DNA of 64,000 bases from Malachius bipustulatus (taxonomy: Eukaryota; Arthropoda; Insecta; Coleoptera; Melyridae), in the NCBI GenBank assembly GCA_910589415.1, contig CAJUUM010000032.1:744001-808000 (forward strand), given 5' to 3'. Under the pieces are notes generated by a model. The model was not told the origin of the DNA and searched no databases. It worked only from the letters and a program-made list of their open reading frames with translations. The position numbers were made by a program, and so were the translations under genes. This document shows positions 22,933-32,906 of this stretch, piece by piece (position 1 is the stretch's first letter; the number at the start of each line of letters is the position of its first letter).

Positions 22933-23006
22933 TAGTGTGCTGTCAAATGCGTCCTCTGCAAACCGGTGACGCGCATGAACGGTCTGACGGAATTCCCACT
23001 ATCCCT
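22164..23006 (+). repeat. higher-order satellite repeat, 1663-bp offset, copy 2 (occupied)
   Basis: Partner of 20501-21340, ended by the gypsy-like element at 23007. The common flank AACGGTCTGACGGAATTCCC is present in both copies. Confidence 0.82.
23003..23006. other. left target-site duplication (CCCT) of the Ty3/gypsy element
   Basis: CCCT at 23003-23006 is repeated at 32222-32225. Removing the element and one copy restores the satellite phrase ACTATCCCTACCCACAC. Four base pairs is within the range for Ty3/gypsy integrases. Confidence 0.88.
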
Positions 23007-24680
23007 TATAGCATGTGAAAAATCACACGCTATTATTGTTCTTCTTTTATGTAATATTATTGCATTATTGTATATATTTATTATATCTCCTATTATTATA
23101 GGTATCATAGTTTGTAGATATTATGGGTTATATTATTTATTTATTTATCTCCATTTGCTAGATTATTCTAGTTATTATTGTTTGTTACTAGTTATTTATT
23201 CATCCACCTTCATGAGATTTGGATCCCCCTGTATGGCACTAGAGTTAAGATTTCAGGAGTGGAACATTTGATAAGCTGAGGTTTTTTGTGGGTTGTGCTG
23301 ATAAGGCAGGAGAAGGTAGCCATCTTGAAGAAGTAGAAATTGCATTTTTTCTTGTGTAGAATTCATGAAGTTTGACTAGGAAATTCTCACAAAAGACACT
23401 TAATAATAATATTGGCAGTAGTTCTTAGTTAGATTGGCCATTTTAGTTGTTTTTATATTGTGATTCGGTAAGGGGAACCCTTAATAGTTTAAGATAAGTC
23501 TTCTTGAAGCTTTCCTATTTTTGCTAGCATAGAACTGCATAGACGTGATGTATTTGCAGGGTTTTAGTTAAGGTTGCATATTGAGTTGCACCCCTAGCCA
23601 AGTAATTGTGGCCTGCAGTTCGGCTACTGACCAGGATTTGATTAGTCCATTCCTCAAATTTGCAATTTCACCATCCACTCCAGCAAGGCCCTTCCTGGAA
23701 GCTGTCACTGTCTCACTGTACCGGATTAGACACCTTGGTCTGAGACCCAAAGCACACCAGTTCCTTTAAACGAGTTACCATTGCTTGGCGAGCTCTAGCT
23801 GATCCCTCTACCAACGAACGGCCGAACAACCACCGCTGGATCCAGGCTGAGTCAAACTATTTCCTCTTTTATTGATTTCAATTATTCTAGTCACGATTAG
23901 CCATACTGTTTATTTCATGTATATAGGTGATAAAGTGTTACGACCACAGCTAACCTGAAAGTTTACATTCTTTAAATCACTAGTTCATGAACCACCATTC
24001 ATGATAAATTGGCTGTGATATTGGCCTTGTAAACTTACTCTTGCGTGCACGGAAGACGGAGTACAAATACCCAGATGTAATTTTATACCGTTGTTACTTT
24101 ATTTAAAATTTATATTATACCATTAAATTTATATTGTTTGAGTAGGTAGTTGATCCTTTCGACGTTCTCCTAATAATAATTAAATAGGTAATCCAAGTGC
24201 TGATTAGATCAGACAACTGGTCAGTGATAACAATAATCATTGTTAATGTTACTGAGAGTTTATTTCTCATTCTTTGAAATAGTAATTGATAATTATTGCG
24301 ATAATATTAATATTAATAATACTAGACTGGGAAACTTTGTAGGGTTAGAGTGCTGAGTATAGTAAGAATAATAATTATTAGGCCTGACCCAGTGGTGTAT
24401 TCAGCCAGCACTTTTATTGCGTAGCTTTTGCCATGGTAATCTTATTGTTCCCTTCGCTGTTGTGACAATAATGATCTCTTGAAACATACCCTTAAGTATA
24501 AGTAACAGCGTGGCGCCCCATTAGACCTTCTAGCACCAAGTTTTTTTTATTCCAGCCGAATCGCAGAGGTTTGTATTTCGAGATCCGAGATTTATTTAAA
24601 TCTGAGTTATTCCCACTCCCTTTTGTGCCATAAAACGAGCTAGCCGAGACAACTTATAAAGTGTGCGAAAGAACGGCACA
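23007..24680 (+). repeat. 5' LTR of the Ty3/gypsy element
   Basis: 1674 bp, starting TATAGCATGTG and ending GAACGGCACA. The limits come from the CCCT duplication and from comparison with the 3' LTR, whose first base follows a purine tract. The TA start is not the usual TG. A small inverted repeat GTGAAAAATCAC lies near the 5' end. The LTR is AT-rich and carries a 62-codon frame at 23581-23769 that I do not treat as a gene. Confidence 0.9.
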
Positions 24681-24686
24681 CAAATT

Positions 24687-24704
24687 TGGCGTCCAACTTG
24701 GGGG
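24687..24704 (+). other. primer-binding site, tRNA-Lys-like
   Basis: TGGCGTCCAACTTGGGGG lies six bases after the LTR. It matches 15 of 18 bases of the tRNA-Lys complement TGGCGCCCAACGTGGGGC known from retroviruses and some gypsy elements. The assignment is by recall. Confidence 0.75.
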
Positions 24705-24705
24705 C

Positions 24706-24715
24706 CTCAATTGAG
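24706..24715. repeat. perfect palindrome CTCAATTGAG in the 5' leader
   Basis: A ten-base palindrome one base after the primer-binding site. Its half-sites (CTCAAT and ATTGAG) are the same as the arms of the four hairpin repeats at 29837-30001 in this element. A role in RNA dimerization or end-to-end pairing is inference. Confidence 0.7.
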
Positions 24716-25169
24716 ACTCAGTTATTTAGTTTGAATTTATATTTATTTATAGTTAGGTAGTGTAGATGTCTCGATCGCTTATTTGCTCTGCTGATCTGTG
24801 CTGAGTAATATTTGGTGTTTTTTTTTGTAATAGTTGGGTGTTTCATTAAATAAGCATACATGGTAATTCTGAGGCAAAATTTTGTTGAAATATATTATTG
24901 ATATGGGTACATTATATTGAAGAATATTATTGAAGATAATACCTGTCGTCTTCAATTACTGTAAGTGTGAGCCGAGTGTCTATAAATATTGGTATTAATT
25001 TTTCTGTTTTGCTTGAATTTCAAGATTATTATAGTAATCCGATACACATACCTTGTGGTTGAATGTTCTTGTAATTTTTTTTGTTTCGTTCGTATGTTTT
25101 GTTGGTGTCTGGTCGAGCACTCGAAGTTTGGGGAATAATTTGAGTTTTCGAGTTGCCATTGCCAGAAAG
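24716..25169 (+). other. 5' untranslated leader of the Ty3/gypsy element
   Basis: About 450 bp between the primer-binding region and the first gag ATG at 25170. AT-rich, with several in-frame stops and no recognizable gene. An open frame runs upstream of 25170 from a TTG at 25053 and would add 39 hydrophobic residues, but it has no ATG. Confidence 0.6.
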
Positions 25170-26567
25170 ATGGATTTGTCCGATATGCGTCGGATTGACC
25201 TTTTGTCTGAAGAGTTAAATTATGAGCTTCGAATACGTGGTGTAATTACTGAACGCAAGGAGGCTTCGCAGAAGCGTAAGATGCTCCACCGGTTAATGGA
25301 AAAAGATAAGGGGCGTCCACATTTGGAATATGTTGATCCCACTTATGACTACGAAACTGAAAAGACGGTTATTGACAACACAATACAAGCCCTCAAAGAT
25401 TTGATTGCTGAGTTCGACGGTCCTAGTACCGATTCATTGTATAAACGCATTCGTTCTAGAATTGTCTACCTGACCAATAGAGTGAAGAGAATTAAAGTTG
25501 TTGATGACGAGGTAGAAAAGAAAAGCTTTAAGGATGAATCATATGCTTCGTGCATTGAGTTAGAGGTTTTGTTAGATGAAAAGGTTGCCAATGAGCAGAC
25601 TTTATTCGACATAGGTGTTCAGAGCTCGAGAGTGGTTCAGTCAACAGTACCAATGGTAAGCAATCTTCGTGAGTGTACTCACGATAGATCATTCCCTGTA
25701 CATAAACTTGGTATACAGTTCTCAGGTGAAAAAAAGGATGATTTACTTCCCTTTCTGGAAAGGATAGGAGAAGTGTCTGCATCACGACAAATAACGAATA
25801 AGCAGCTATTTGATTCTGCTGTGGAAATTTTTACCGGTCCAGCGTTGGTTTGGTACCGATCGATCAAGTCACAAGTCCGTGACTGGGATTCGTTGTGTGA
25901 ACTCTTAAAGAAGGAATTCTTGCCTCCAGACTTTATTGAGTACACGTGGGAGCGCATTAAGGATAGGCGTCAATTGAAAGATGAACCAGTGCATATATAT
26001 AGTGCAAGCATGGAGGCGTTGTTCAGTCAGTTAGGTCACTTCGTTGCAGAGAGTACCAAGCTCAAATACCTTAGGAAAAACTTGTTACCCCATTACATCT
26101 CACGTTTGGCGATGTGGTCATTTAATACTACAACAGAACTAATTAATGCCTGTCGAAAGATAGATGAGGCGGAACTTTTGAGAAAGAGGCAAAACGTGAG
26201 AAATGTGTCTTGTCTTAGTGAGTGCTGTGAGTGTGCGTGCGGATCCTCTGATGGGACAGCAGCGGTCCAACGGATGGTCTCTGTCGTAGAAAGTTGTGGA
26301 ACAGGAGGACCAGCAGCACACGTTAACAAAAGAAAGCAAAAACCAAGTCCAAAGTTCAAGAGTCGCAATAGGTCGCAATCGTCAGTTGCTTCCGCTGAGT
26401 TTAGGCCAGCCGTTTTTACCCCTTCGGTGCCACCAGTTATCAGGTGTTATAACTGTGGTGAACCAAATCATGTCTTTAGAAATTGTATGCTGAAAAGGAA
26501 GAAATTCTGTTTTAAGTGTGGAAAGGATGGTGTAACGGTGAAGGAATGCGGATGCTCAAAAAACTGA
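25170..26567 (+). CDS. gag: Ty3/gypsy Gag polyprotein
   Basis: 465 residues from ATG 25170. I prefer this start because the upstream extension begins only at a TTG. Gag forms the virus-like particle and binds element RNA. An N-terminal helical region (about 1-140) precedes a Retrotrans_gag-type capsid domain (about 190-360), with ALVWYRSIKSQVRDWDSLCE and a downstream YTWERIKDRRQ segment. A basic linker leads to a CCHC knuckle CYNCGEPNHVFRNC at residue 426. A second Cys array, CFKCGKDGVTVKEC, has Val where the canonical His would be. This variant spacing is seen in other retroelement Gags, as far as I recall. The stop TGA at 26565-26567 directly follows an A AAA AAC slippery site. Confidence 0.9.
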   Translation: MDLSDMRRIDLLSEELNYELRIRGVITERKEASQKRKMLHRLMEKDKGRPHLEYVDPTYDYETEKTVIDNTIQALKDLIAEFDGPSTDSLYKRIRSRIVYLTNRVKRIKVVDDEVEKKSFKDESYASCIELEVLLDEKVANEQTLFDIGVQSSRVVQSTVPMVSNLRECTHDRSFPVHKLGIQFSGEKKDDLLPFLERIGEVSASRQITNKQLFDSAVEIFTGPALVWYRSIKSQVRDWDSLCELLKKEFLPPDFIEYTWERIKDRRQLKDEPVHIYSASMEALFSQLGHFVAESTKLKYLRKNLLPHYISRLAMWSFNTTTELINACRKIDEAELLRKRQNVRNVSCLSECCECACGSSDGTAAVQRMVSVVESCGTGGPAAHVNKRKQKPSPKFKSRNRSQSSVASAEFRPAVFTPSVPPVIRCYNCGEPNHVFRNCMLKRKKFCFKCGKDGVTVKECGCSKN

Positions 26568-29194
26568 ATGCGAAGGTGAGTGTGGGAAGGCGACGTTCAC
26601 CTATTTCGGAGCACCATGCCTTCAGAAGTACGGAAAAGTCACACGTCTCGGACAGTGTTGCGCAAGCTTTACCTATATTTGTTGAGAAACCTAATGATAA
26701 TAGACCTTATATTAAAATAAATATACTTGGCCTTGATTTGGTGTGTTTAGTAGATTCTGGGGCGAACCATTCAGTCATTGGAAAGCATGGACTGCGTACA
26801 GTGGAAAGATTCAATTTACGCTTGAACGAGAGTGTTTGTAAGCATGTTACTACCGCAGACGGAAATAAACAACCTATATCCGGAGTTCTCGATTTGCCAA
26901 TTTGCATTGGAGACATATGTCGTGTCGTTAATTTTTATGTTGTTCCTACCTTGGATCATAGCATTTTATTGGGGAGCAATTTTGGCCAGCAATTTCAGTT
27001 AGCTTTAGATTTTAAAAACAATTCTTGGGAGATCCAGTGTACCGGTTCGAATATTCAAGTAAGTCTTGTGGACTCTAACAGTGAAGTGGAGAGCAGTGCT
27101 CATAGCGAGCAGGAATTTAGTAAAAGTCAGTTGCTACAGATTAATAGCGTCTATAAAATGTTTGAAGGTATTAGCTCTGAGGATAGGTTGGGACGCACTA
27201 ATAAAATTGTACATACGATAGACACCGGAGACTCAAAACCATTTAAGATTAGGCAGTATCCCTTATCTCCGTACCTTTTGGAACACTTGAATAGGGAGCT
27301 TGATGATATGTTGGAAAAGGGAGTAGTCGAACCTTCCTCTGGAGCCTACAGTTCTCCGGTACTTCTTGTCAAGAAGGCCAACGGGGAGTATCGCTTTTGC
27401 TTTGATGGGAGAAAATTGAATTCTTGTACGAAACCAGACTCTTACCCTCTCCCTAGGGTGGATAGGATACTTAATATGTTAAAAGGGGCAAAATATATAT
27501 CATCTATTGACCTTAGTAGCAGCTTCTGGCAGATTCCATTGGCAGATAGTTCCAAGGAAAAAACAGGTTTTTCAGTTCCTGGCAGAGGGTTATTTCATTT
27601 TAATGTCATGCCTTTTGGGTTATGCAATGCCGCTCAAACCCAACAGAGGCTGATGGATGCTGTTCTGGGGCCTCGCTTTGAACCCAATGTTTTTGTTTAC
27701 CTTGACGATATAATCATCGTGTCGGCAACTTTCGAAGAACACCTCAAGCATTTCCGTGAGGTTTACCAATGCCTGAAAAGTGCCAACTTAACAATTAATT
27801 TGCGTAAGTGTGAATTTTTCAAGAAATCACTTCGTTATTTGGGATTTGTTGTTGATCGGGATGGTCTTCGCACTGACGTGCAAAAAGTAGCTGTTATGCT
27901 CGAATATCCTCGTCCTACTACGACCACGCAGGTCAAACGCTTTCTTGGCATGTGTTCGTGGTACAGACGTTTTGTTTCCCACCATGCTACCCTGGTAGCG
28001 CCATTGAACGATCTCATTAAGGGCAAAGGTAAGAAGCAGAGAATCGAGTGGAATGATGCAGCGGAAAAAGCCTTCACTGACATCAAACAAGCGTTGGTTT
28101 CGACCCCGATATTAAAATGTCCTGACTTTTCGAAGAGGTTCACAATTCATTGTGACGCTTCAGACTGTGGTATTGGGGGAATGTTGACCCAGCAGGCAGA
28201 TGATGGTACCGATGTGGTCATTGCCTATTGCTCCAGATCTCTTAGTCGAGCTGAACGGAACTATATTGTCACAGAACGTGAGCTTCTTGCACTTTTGTTT
28301 AGTATCGAGAAGTTCAGACCGTATGTAGAGGGTGTTCGTTTTACGGTAAAGACCGACCACTATTCCTTGTTGTGGCTGGAGAGGTTGAAAGACCCAAGTG
28401 GTAGGTTAGCGAGATGGTCGGTAAAATTATCTCAATACCAGTTCGATATGGTGCACGAGAAAGGAAGACTGAACGTTGTTCCAGATGCCTTATCCAGGAT
28501 ACCTGAGGTGGACATATCTGTTTTGGGAGTGGAGATCGATAATCTAGATAAGTGGTATCTTAAGCTTAGGTCGAATATAGAAAAATTTCCTGATAGGTAT
28601 CCTCAGTATCAAGTAATTGATGGTCTTGTGTATAAGCACACTGCTCCTCGAATTGCACTCAAGTCGAATTTGAAAGAATGGAAACTCCTCGTACCTTCGT
28701 CTCAGCGAAAGAAGATTATAGGGTTGAGTCATGATTTAGAGACTTCCGCACACATGGGATTTTATAAGACATTGAAAAGAGTACAGGATGATTATTTTTG
28801 GCCTAGAATGAGGACGGATATTTTAAAGTATGTGAGAAGATGCGATGTTTGTGGAGCTCAGAAGGCTTCGAATCAGGCACGTATTGGGTTTATGGGTTCC
28901 GAAAAGAAACCGAAGTTTCCATGGCAGATTATTGCAATGGACTTGATGGGTCCTTTGGTGAGGTCTACTTCTGGTAATTCTTATCTGGTGTCTGACTACT
29001 TTACAAAGTACACGCTCTTGTACCCACTTCGCAATGCAACGGCTTCTTCCATTGTAAAATTTCTTGAGAATCACATACCTATTCTTAGTTTTTGGTGTGC
29101 CTCAGCACATAATTTGCGACAATGGAACGCAGTTTGCTGGAACCGAATTCAGGAAGTTGGCCGAGGAATACAAGGTTCAGAAGATCTGGTATAA
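26516..29194 (+). CDS. pol: Ty3/gypsy Pol, N-terminal part: protease, RT, RNase H, start of integrase
   Basis: Open -1 frame relative to gag, with no ATG start. It is expected as a Gag-Pol fusion entered at 26564. Counting from 26516: aspartic protease D80 in VDSGANHSVIG; RT with the FGLCNAAQT segment and YLDD at 395-398; RNase H with D547 in HCDASDCGIGG and TERELLAL; integrase zinc domain beginning H746 (AHMGF) and ending CDVCGAQKA; first integrase catalytic residue D809 in AMDLMGPL. After about 29070 the frame leaves conserved integrase sequence and reads unrelated residues to a stop at 29192-29194, because of a frameshift in this copy. Confidence 0.9.
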   Translation: MWKGWCNGEGMRMLKKLNAKVSVGRRRSPISEHHAFRSTEKSHVSDSVAQALPIFVEKPNDNRPYIKINILGLDLVCLVDSGANHSVIGKHGLRTVERFNLRLNESVCKHVTTADGNKQPISGVLDLPICIGDICRVVNFYVVPTLDHSILLGSNFGQQFQLALDFKNNSWEIQCTGSNIQVSLVDSNSEVESSAHSEQEFSKSQLLQINSVYKMFEGISSEDRLGRTNKIVHTIDTGDSKPFKIRQYPLSPYLLEHLNRELDDMLEKGVVEPSSGAYSSPVLLVKKANGEYRFCFDGRKLNSCTKPDSYPLPRVDRILNMLKGAKYISSIDLSSSFWQIPLADSSKEKTGFSVPGRGLFHFNVMPFGLCNAAQTQQRLMDAVLGPRFEPNVFVYLDDIIIVSATFEEHLKHFREVYQCLKSANLTINLRKCEFFKKSLRYLGFVVDRDGLRTDVQKVAVMLEYPRPTTTTQVKRFLGMCSWYRRFVSHHATLVAPLNDLIKGKGKKQRIEWNDAAEKAFTDIKQALVSTPILKCPDFSKRFTIHCDASDCGIGGMLTQQADDGTDVVIAYCSRSLSRAERNYIVTERELLALLFSIEKFRPYVEGVRFTVKTDHYSLLWLERLKDPSGRLARWSVKLSQYQFDMVHEKGRLNVVPDALSRIPEVDISVLGVEIDNLDKWYLKLRSNIEKFPDRYPQYQVIDGLVYKHTAPRIALKSNLKEWKLLVPSSQRKKIIGLSHDLETSAHMGFYKTLKRVQDDYFWPRMRTDILKYVRRCDVCGAQKASNQARIGFMGSEKKPKFPWQIIAMDLMGPLVRSTSGNSYLVSDYFTKYTLLYPLRNATASSIVKFLENHIPILSFWCASAHNLRQWNAVCWNRIQEVGRGIQGSEDLV
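26558..26564 (+). promoter_or_regulatory. programmed -1 frameshift site A AAA AAC between gag and pol
   Basis: The gag codons here are TCA AAA AAC TGA, so the heptamer A AAA AAC is in the correct phase (X XXY YYZ) directly before the gag stop. A -1 slip enters the pol frame, which is closed by TAA at 26513-26515 and open from 26516. A possible 6-bp stem AGGTGA (26574-26579) with TCACCT (26597-26602) starts 9 nt after the heptamer, a usual distance for a stimulatory structure. The heptamer and phase are seen directly. Function is known for this motif in retroviruses. The stem is inference. Confidence 0.85.
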
Positions 29195-29798
29195 CGCACG
29201 TTACCATCCCCAAGCAAACTTTGTAGAACGTACAAATCGTACGGTAGGTACTGCTATCCGAAGCTACATAAAGGAAAATCAGCGTTCTTGGGATAAGGAC
29301 TTGGCAAAGATACAGTTTGCCATAAATACAGCTGTCCATGAATCGACCGGTCACGTGCCTTCTTTTTTGAATTTTGCTCGTTATGTACCTCTTAGCGGAG
29401 AATATTATGGAAACTTCAAGCTGTCTGAAAGCCTGGAAATTCTTCCTCAGGTCTATGAAGAGTATGTGAGAGAGATAAAAGGTATCTCTGGAATCTTCGG
29501 AAATGTTCACGATAAGCTTCATTCAGCGTACTTGAAGAATACGAGAACCTATAACCTCCGAAAAAGGGAAGTTGAGTTCACTGTGGGACAAAAAGTGTGG
29601 AAGAGGAACAAAGTCTTGTCTGACGCATCAAAGAATTTTTCGTCTAAGCTTGCTCCGAAATATGTACCATGTATAGTTAGACGGAAAATTTCCAAACTAG
29701 TTTATGCTCTTGCAAGTTTGGATGGGTCTGATCTGGGTGAATGGCACGTCAAAGATATGAAGGAATATCATGATGACGATCCACCAGACTCTGAGTAG
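29058..29798 (+). pseudogene. Ty3/gypsy Pol, C-terminal integrase part, out of frame with the rest
   Basis: This frame is +1 relative to the upstream pol and opens after a TAA at 29055-29057. It carries the rest of the integrase core: FGVPQHII, the second catalytic Asp in CDNGTQF (codon 29118) and the catalytic Glu in FVERTNRTV (codon 29226), exactly the D-35-E spacing. A C-terminal region follows (SKLAPKYVPCIVRRKISKLV), like a GPY/F module, ending with TAG at 29796-29798. The break lies between about 29070 and 29090 and separates D809 from the other two catalytic residues. I infer a 1-nt insertion or 2-nt deletion in this copy rather than programmed shifting. Confidence 0.85.
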
Positions 29799-30535
29799 TT
29801 GGCAAATTGTTTTGTTGGAATTTGCTGTTCGTAATAATTGAGGTAACGATTTGGGCTCAATAAATTGATAGTACTTATGTTAAATTGAGGTAACGATTTT
29901 GACTCAATAAGTTAGTAATGGTTGTCTTACATTGAGGTAACGATTTGGACTCAATAAATTGGAGTACTTGTGTTAAATTGAGGTAACGATTGTGGCTCAA
30001 TTATCGGTGTAATTTTCAATTGTCAGTTTTTGGCTTGCAGTTTTTATTGCAAATCCTGTTAATTTTGTGTTTCCTTGTTATTGTTTATCTGTTTAACGTC
30101 GGTCGAATAGATTTTGTTGATGGCTCTACACAGTTAAATCAAGATGGTGACCCTCCTAATTGTGACCCTTCCTGATAGTGACTTTTCCCGATTATGAGAT
30201 CATACAGATTCTGTCTCCCTTGTGGACGAGTGGTACACGTAGATACCAGTCATCTTGAAAGGAGTGCTAGTCCACTCTACAACCTTCCATTCTTCGGACC
30301 CGATCACTGGCGACTTGTCATGCTAGGGTTTGTGACTTAGAGGATCATCAACTTATCTTTCGAATTCTTGTGCATGTGTTCACTGTTCACTTTTGAACTC
30401 TTCTCGTTGTTTATTTATTACTGTAGTATAGTGTATCTTGGGTTAATATGTTATATTATATACTGTGTATAGGTAGATTGTACGTAGGTATCTTCATATG
30501 ATATCAGCATTGAAATCACATTCCTTTTCTTTTAT
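29799..30535 (+). other. 3' noncoding region of the Ty3/gypsy element
   Basis: About 740 bp between the pol stop and the polypurine tract. It holds the four hairpin repeats at its left end and otherwise AT-rich sequence with no frame resembling an envelope gene. A frame at 29990-30175 would be hydrophobic but lacks an ATG start and has no recognizable domain. Confidence 0.7.
29837..30001. repeat. four tandem ~47-bp repeats, each a 25-nt hairpin
   Basis: Copies at 29837-29861, 29884-29908, 29931-29955 and 29977-30001, spaced 47, 47 and 46 bp. Each reads ATTGAG, a 13-nt loop starting GTAACGATT, then CTCAAT, giving a perfect 6-bp stem. The loop start is invariant while the linkers between copies vary. 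The arrangement could be an RNA transport or packaging element, or a clustered protein-binding site as in the gypsy insulator. Neither is shown by sequence alone. Confidence 0.88.
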
Positions 30536-30547
30536 GGAGGGGGGTGG
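30536..30547 (+). other. polypurine tract of the Ty3/gypsy element
   Basis: GGAGGGGGGTGG, with one T, sits directly before TATAGC of the 3' LTR. Its position independently supports a TA rather than TG start for the LTR. Confidence 0.8.
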
Positions 30548-32221
30548 TATAGCATGTGAAAAATCACAGGGTATTATTGTTCTTCTTTTATGTAATATTA
30601 TTGCATTATTGTATATATTTATTATATCTCCTATTATTATAGGTATCATAGTTTGTAGATATTATGGGTTATATTATTTATTTATTTATCTCCATTTGCT
30701 AGATTATTCTAGTTATTATTGTTTGTTACTAGTTATTTATTCATCCACCTTCATGAGATTTGGATCCCCCTGTATGGCACTAGAGTTAAGATTTCAGGAG
30801 TGGAACATTTGATAAGCTGAGGTTTTTTGTGGGTTGTGCTGATAAGGCAGGAGAAGGTAGCCATCTTGAAGAAGTAGAAATTGCATTTTTTCTTGTGTAG
30901 AATTCATGAAGTTTGACTAGGAAATTCTCACAAAAGACACTTAATAATAATATTGGCAGTAGTTCTTAGTTAGATTGGCCATTTTAGTTGTTTTTATATT
31001 GTGATTCGGTAAGGGGAACCCTTAATAGTTTAAGGTAAGTCTTCTTGAAGCTTTCCTATTTTTGCTAGCATAGAACTGCATAGACGTGATGTATTTGCAG
31101 GGTTTTAGTTGAGGTTACATATTGAGTTGCACCCCTAGCCAAGTAATTGTGGCCTGCAGTTCGGCTACTGACCAGGATTTGATTAGTCCATTCCTCAAAT
31201 TTGCAATTTCACCATCCACTCCAGCAAGGCCCTTCCTGGAAGCTGTCACTGTCTCACTGTACCGGATTAGACACCTTGGTCTGAGACCCAAAGCACACCA
31301 GTTCCTTTAAACGAGTTACCATTGCTTGGCGAGCTCTAGCTGATCCCTCTACCAACGAACGGCCGAACAACCACCGCTGGATCCAGGCTGAGTCAAACTA
31401 TTTCCTCTTTTATTGATTTCAATTATTCTAGTCACGATTAGCCATACTGTTTATTTCATGTATATAGGTGATAAAGTGTTACGACCACAGCTAACCTGAA
31501 AGTTTACATTCTTTAAATCACTAGTTCTTGAACCACCATTCATGATAAATTGGCTGTGATATTGGCCTTGTAAACTTACTCTTGCGTGCACGGAAGACGG
31601 AGTACAAATACCCAGATGTAATTTTATACCGTTGTTACTTTATTTAAAATTTATATTATACCATTAAATTTATATTGTTGAAGTAGGTAGTTGATCCTTT
31701 CGACATTCTCCTAATAATAATTAAATAGGTAATCCAAGTGCTGATTAGATCAGACAACTGGTCAGTGATAACAATAATCATTGTTAATGTTACTGAGAGT
31801 TTATTTCTCATTCTTTGAAATAGTAATTGATAATTATTGCGATAATATTAATATTAATAATACTAGACTGGGAAACTTTGTAGGGTTAGAGTGCTGAGTA
31901 TAGTAAGAATAATAATTATTAGGCCTGACCCAGTGGTGTATTCAGCCAGCACTTTTATTGCGTAGCTTTTGCCATGGTAATCTTATTGTTCCCTTCGCTG
32001 TTGTGACAATAATGATCTCTTGAAACATACCCTTAAGTATAAGTAACAGCGTGGCGCCCCATTAGACCTTCTAGCACCAAGTTTTTTTTATTCCAGCCGA
32101 ATCGCAGAGGTTTGTATTTCGAGATCCGAAATTTATTTAAATCTGAGTTATTCCCACTCCCTTTTTTGCCATAAAACGAGCTAGCCGAGACAACTTATAA
32201 AGTGTGCGAAAGAACGGCACA
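30548..32221 (+). repeat. 3' LTR of the Ty3/gypsy element
   Basis: 1674 bp, the same length as the 5' LTR, with about 11 substitutions and no length change. Differences include two near the 5' end (CACACGCTA against CACAGGGTA), TTTGAGTAGG against TTGAAGTAGG, and CTTTTGTGCC against CTTTTTTGCC. It is followed by CCCT at 32222-32225 and then the satellite. Confidence 0.9.
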
Positions 32222-32268
32222 CCCTACCCACACATCTCAAAGTCGTGGACCATTGTTCGAGCTGGCGT

Positions 32269-32302
<34 letters not shown>

Positions 32303-32719
32303 TAGTGTGCTGTCAAATGCGTCCTCTGCAAACCGGTGACGCGCATGAGCAGACTGACGGGATTCCCACTGTTCCTACCCACACATCTCAAAGTCGTGGA
32401 CCATTGTTCGAGCTGGTGCGGGTAAACGGCGGGAGTAACGATGACTCTCTTAATAGTGTGCTGTCAAATGCGTCCTAGGCAAACCGGTGACGCGCATGAA
32501 AGGACTGACGGGATTCTCGCTGTCCCTACCCACACATCTCAAAGTCGTGGACCATTGTTCGAGCTGGTGCGGATAAACGGCGGGAGTAACTATGACTCTC
32601 CTAATAGTGTGCTGTCAAATGCGTCCTCTGCAAACCGGTGACGCGCATGAGCGGACTGACGGGATTCCCACTGTCCCTACCCACACATCTCAAAGTCGTG
32701 GACCATTGTTCGAGCTGGT

Positions 32720-32755
<36 letters not shown>

Positions 32756-32870
32756 TAGTGTGCTGTCAAATGCGTCCTCTGCAAACCGGTGACGCGCATG
32801 AGCGGACTGACGGGATTCTCACTGTCCCTACCCACATATCTCAAAGTCGTGGACCATTGTTCGAGCTTGT

Positions 32871-32906
<36 letters not shown>

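Larger units (their letters stand above)
8369..23006 (+). repeat. 28S rDNA-derived satellite array, block 2
   Basis: About 14.6 kb of 151-bp and 100-bp monomers, all in 28S-sense orientation. Local departures: a monomer shortened by about 11 bp near 14255 (ACTGACCCGGCAAAG replaces the normal segment), and two copies (about 21097-21140 and 22760-22805) of a 100-bp unit that lost a further 48 bp. Several higher-order duplications are nested here and are listed separately. The right end is cut by the gypsy-like element in a CCCT motif. Confidence 0.93.
23007..32221 (+). mobile_element. complete but damaged Ty3/gypsy LTR retrotransposon, long LTRs
   Basis: A 9215-bp element with 1674-bp LTRs, a CCCT target duplication, a tRNA-Lys-like primer-binding site, gag, a -1 shifted pol, a 3' noncoding region with hairpin repeats, and a polypurine tract. 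The LTRs differ at about 11 positions by my count (about 0.7%), so it is older than the BEL insertion. Pol order is protease, RT, RNase H, integrase, typical of Ty3/gypsy. The long LTRs and Lys-like primer recall the Osvaldo group, but I cannot confirm that. There is no env frame. A frameshift in the integrase makes this copy probably non-autonomous. Confidence 0.95.

Noticed and set aside
23581..23769. 62-codon frame conserved in both gypsy LTRs (also 31122-31310)
   Set aside because: Conservation is automatic because the LTRs are copies of each other. There is no recognizable domain, and an overlapping antisense frame is equally open.
29990..30175. Hydrophobic frame downstream of pol as an envelope gene
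   Set aside because: It has about 61 codons without an ATG start, no signal peptide plus fusion arrangement, and overlaps the last hairpin repeat.
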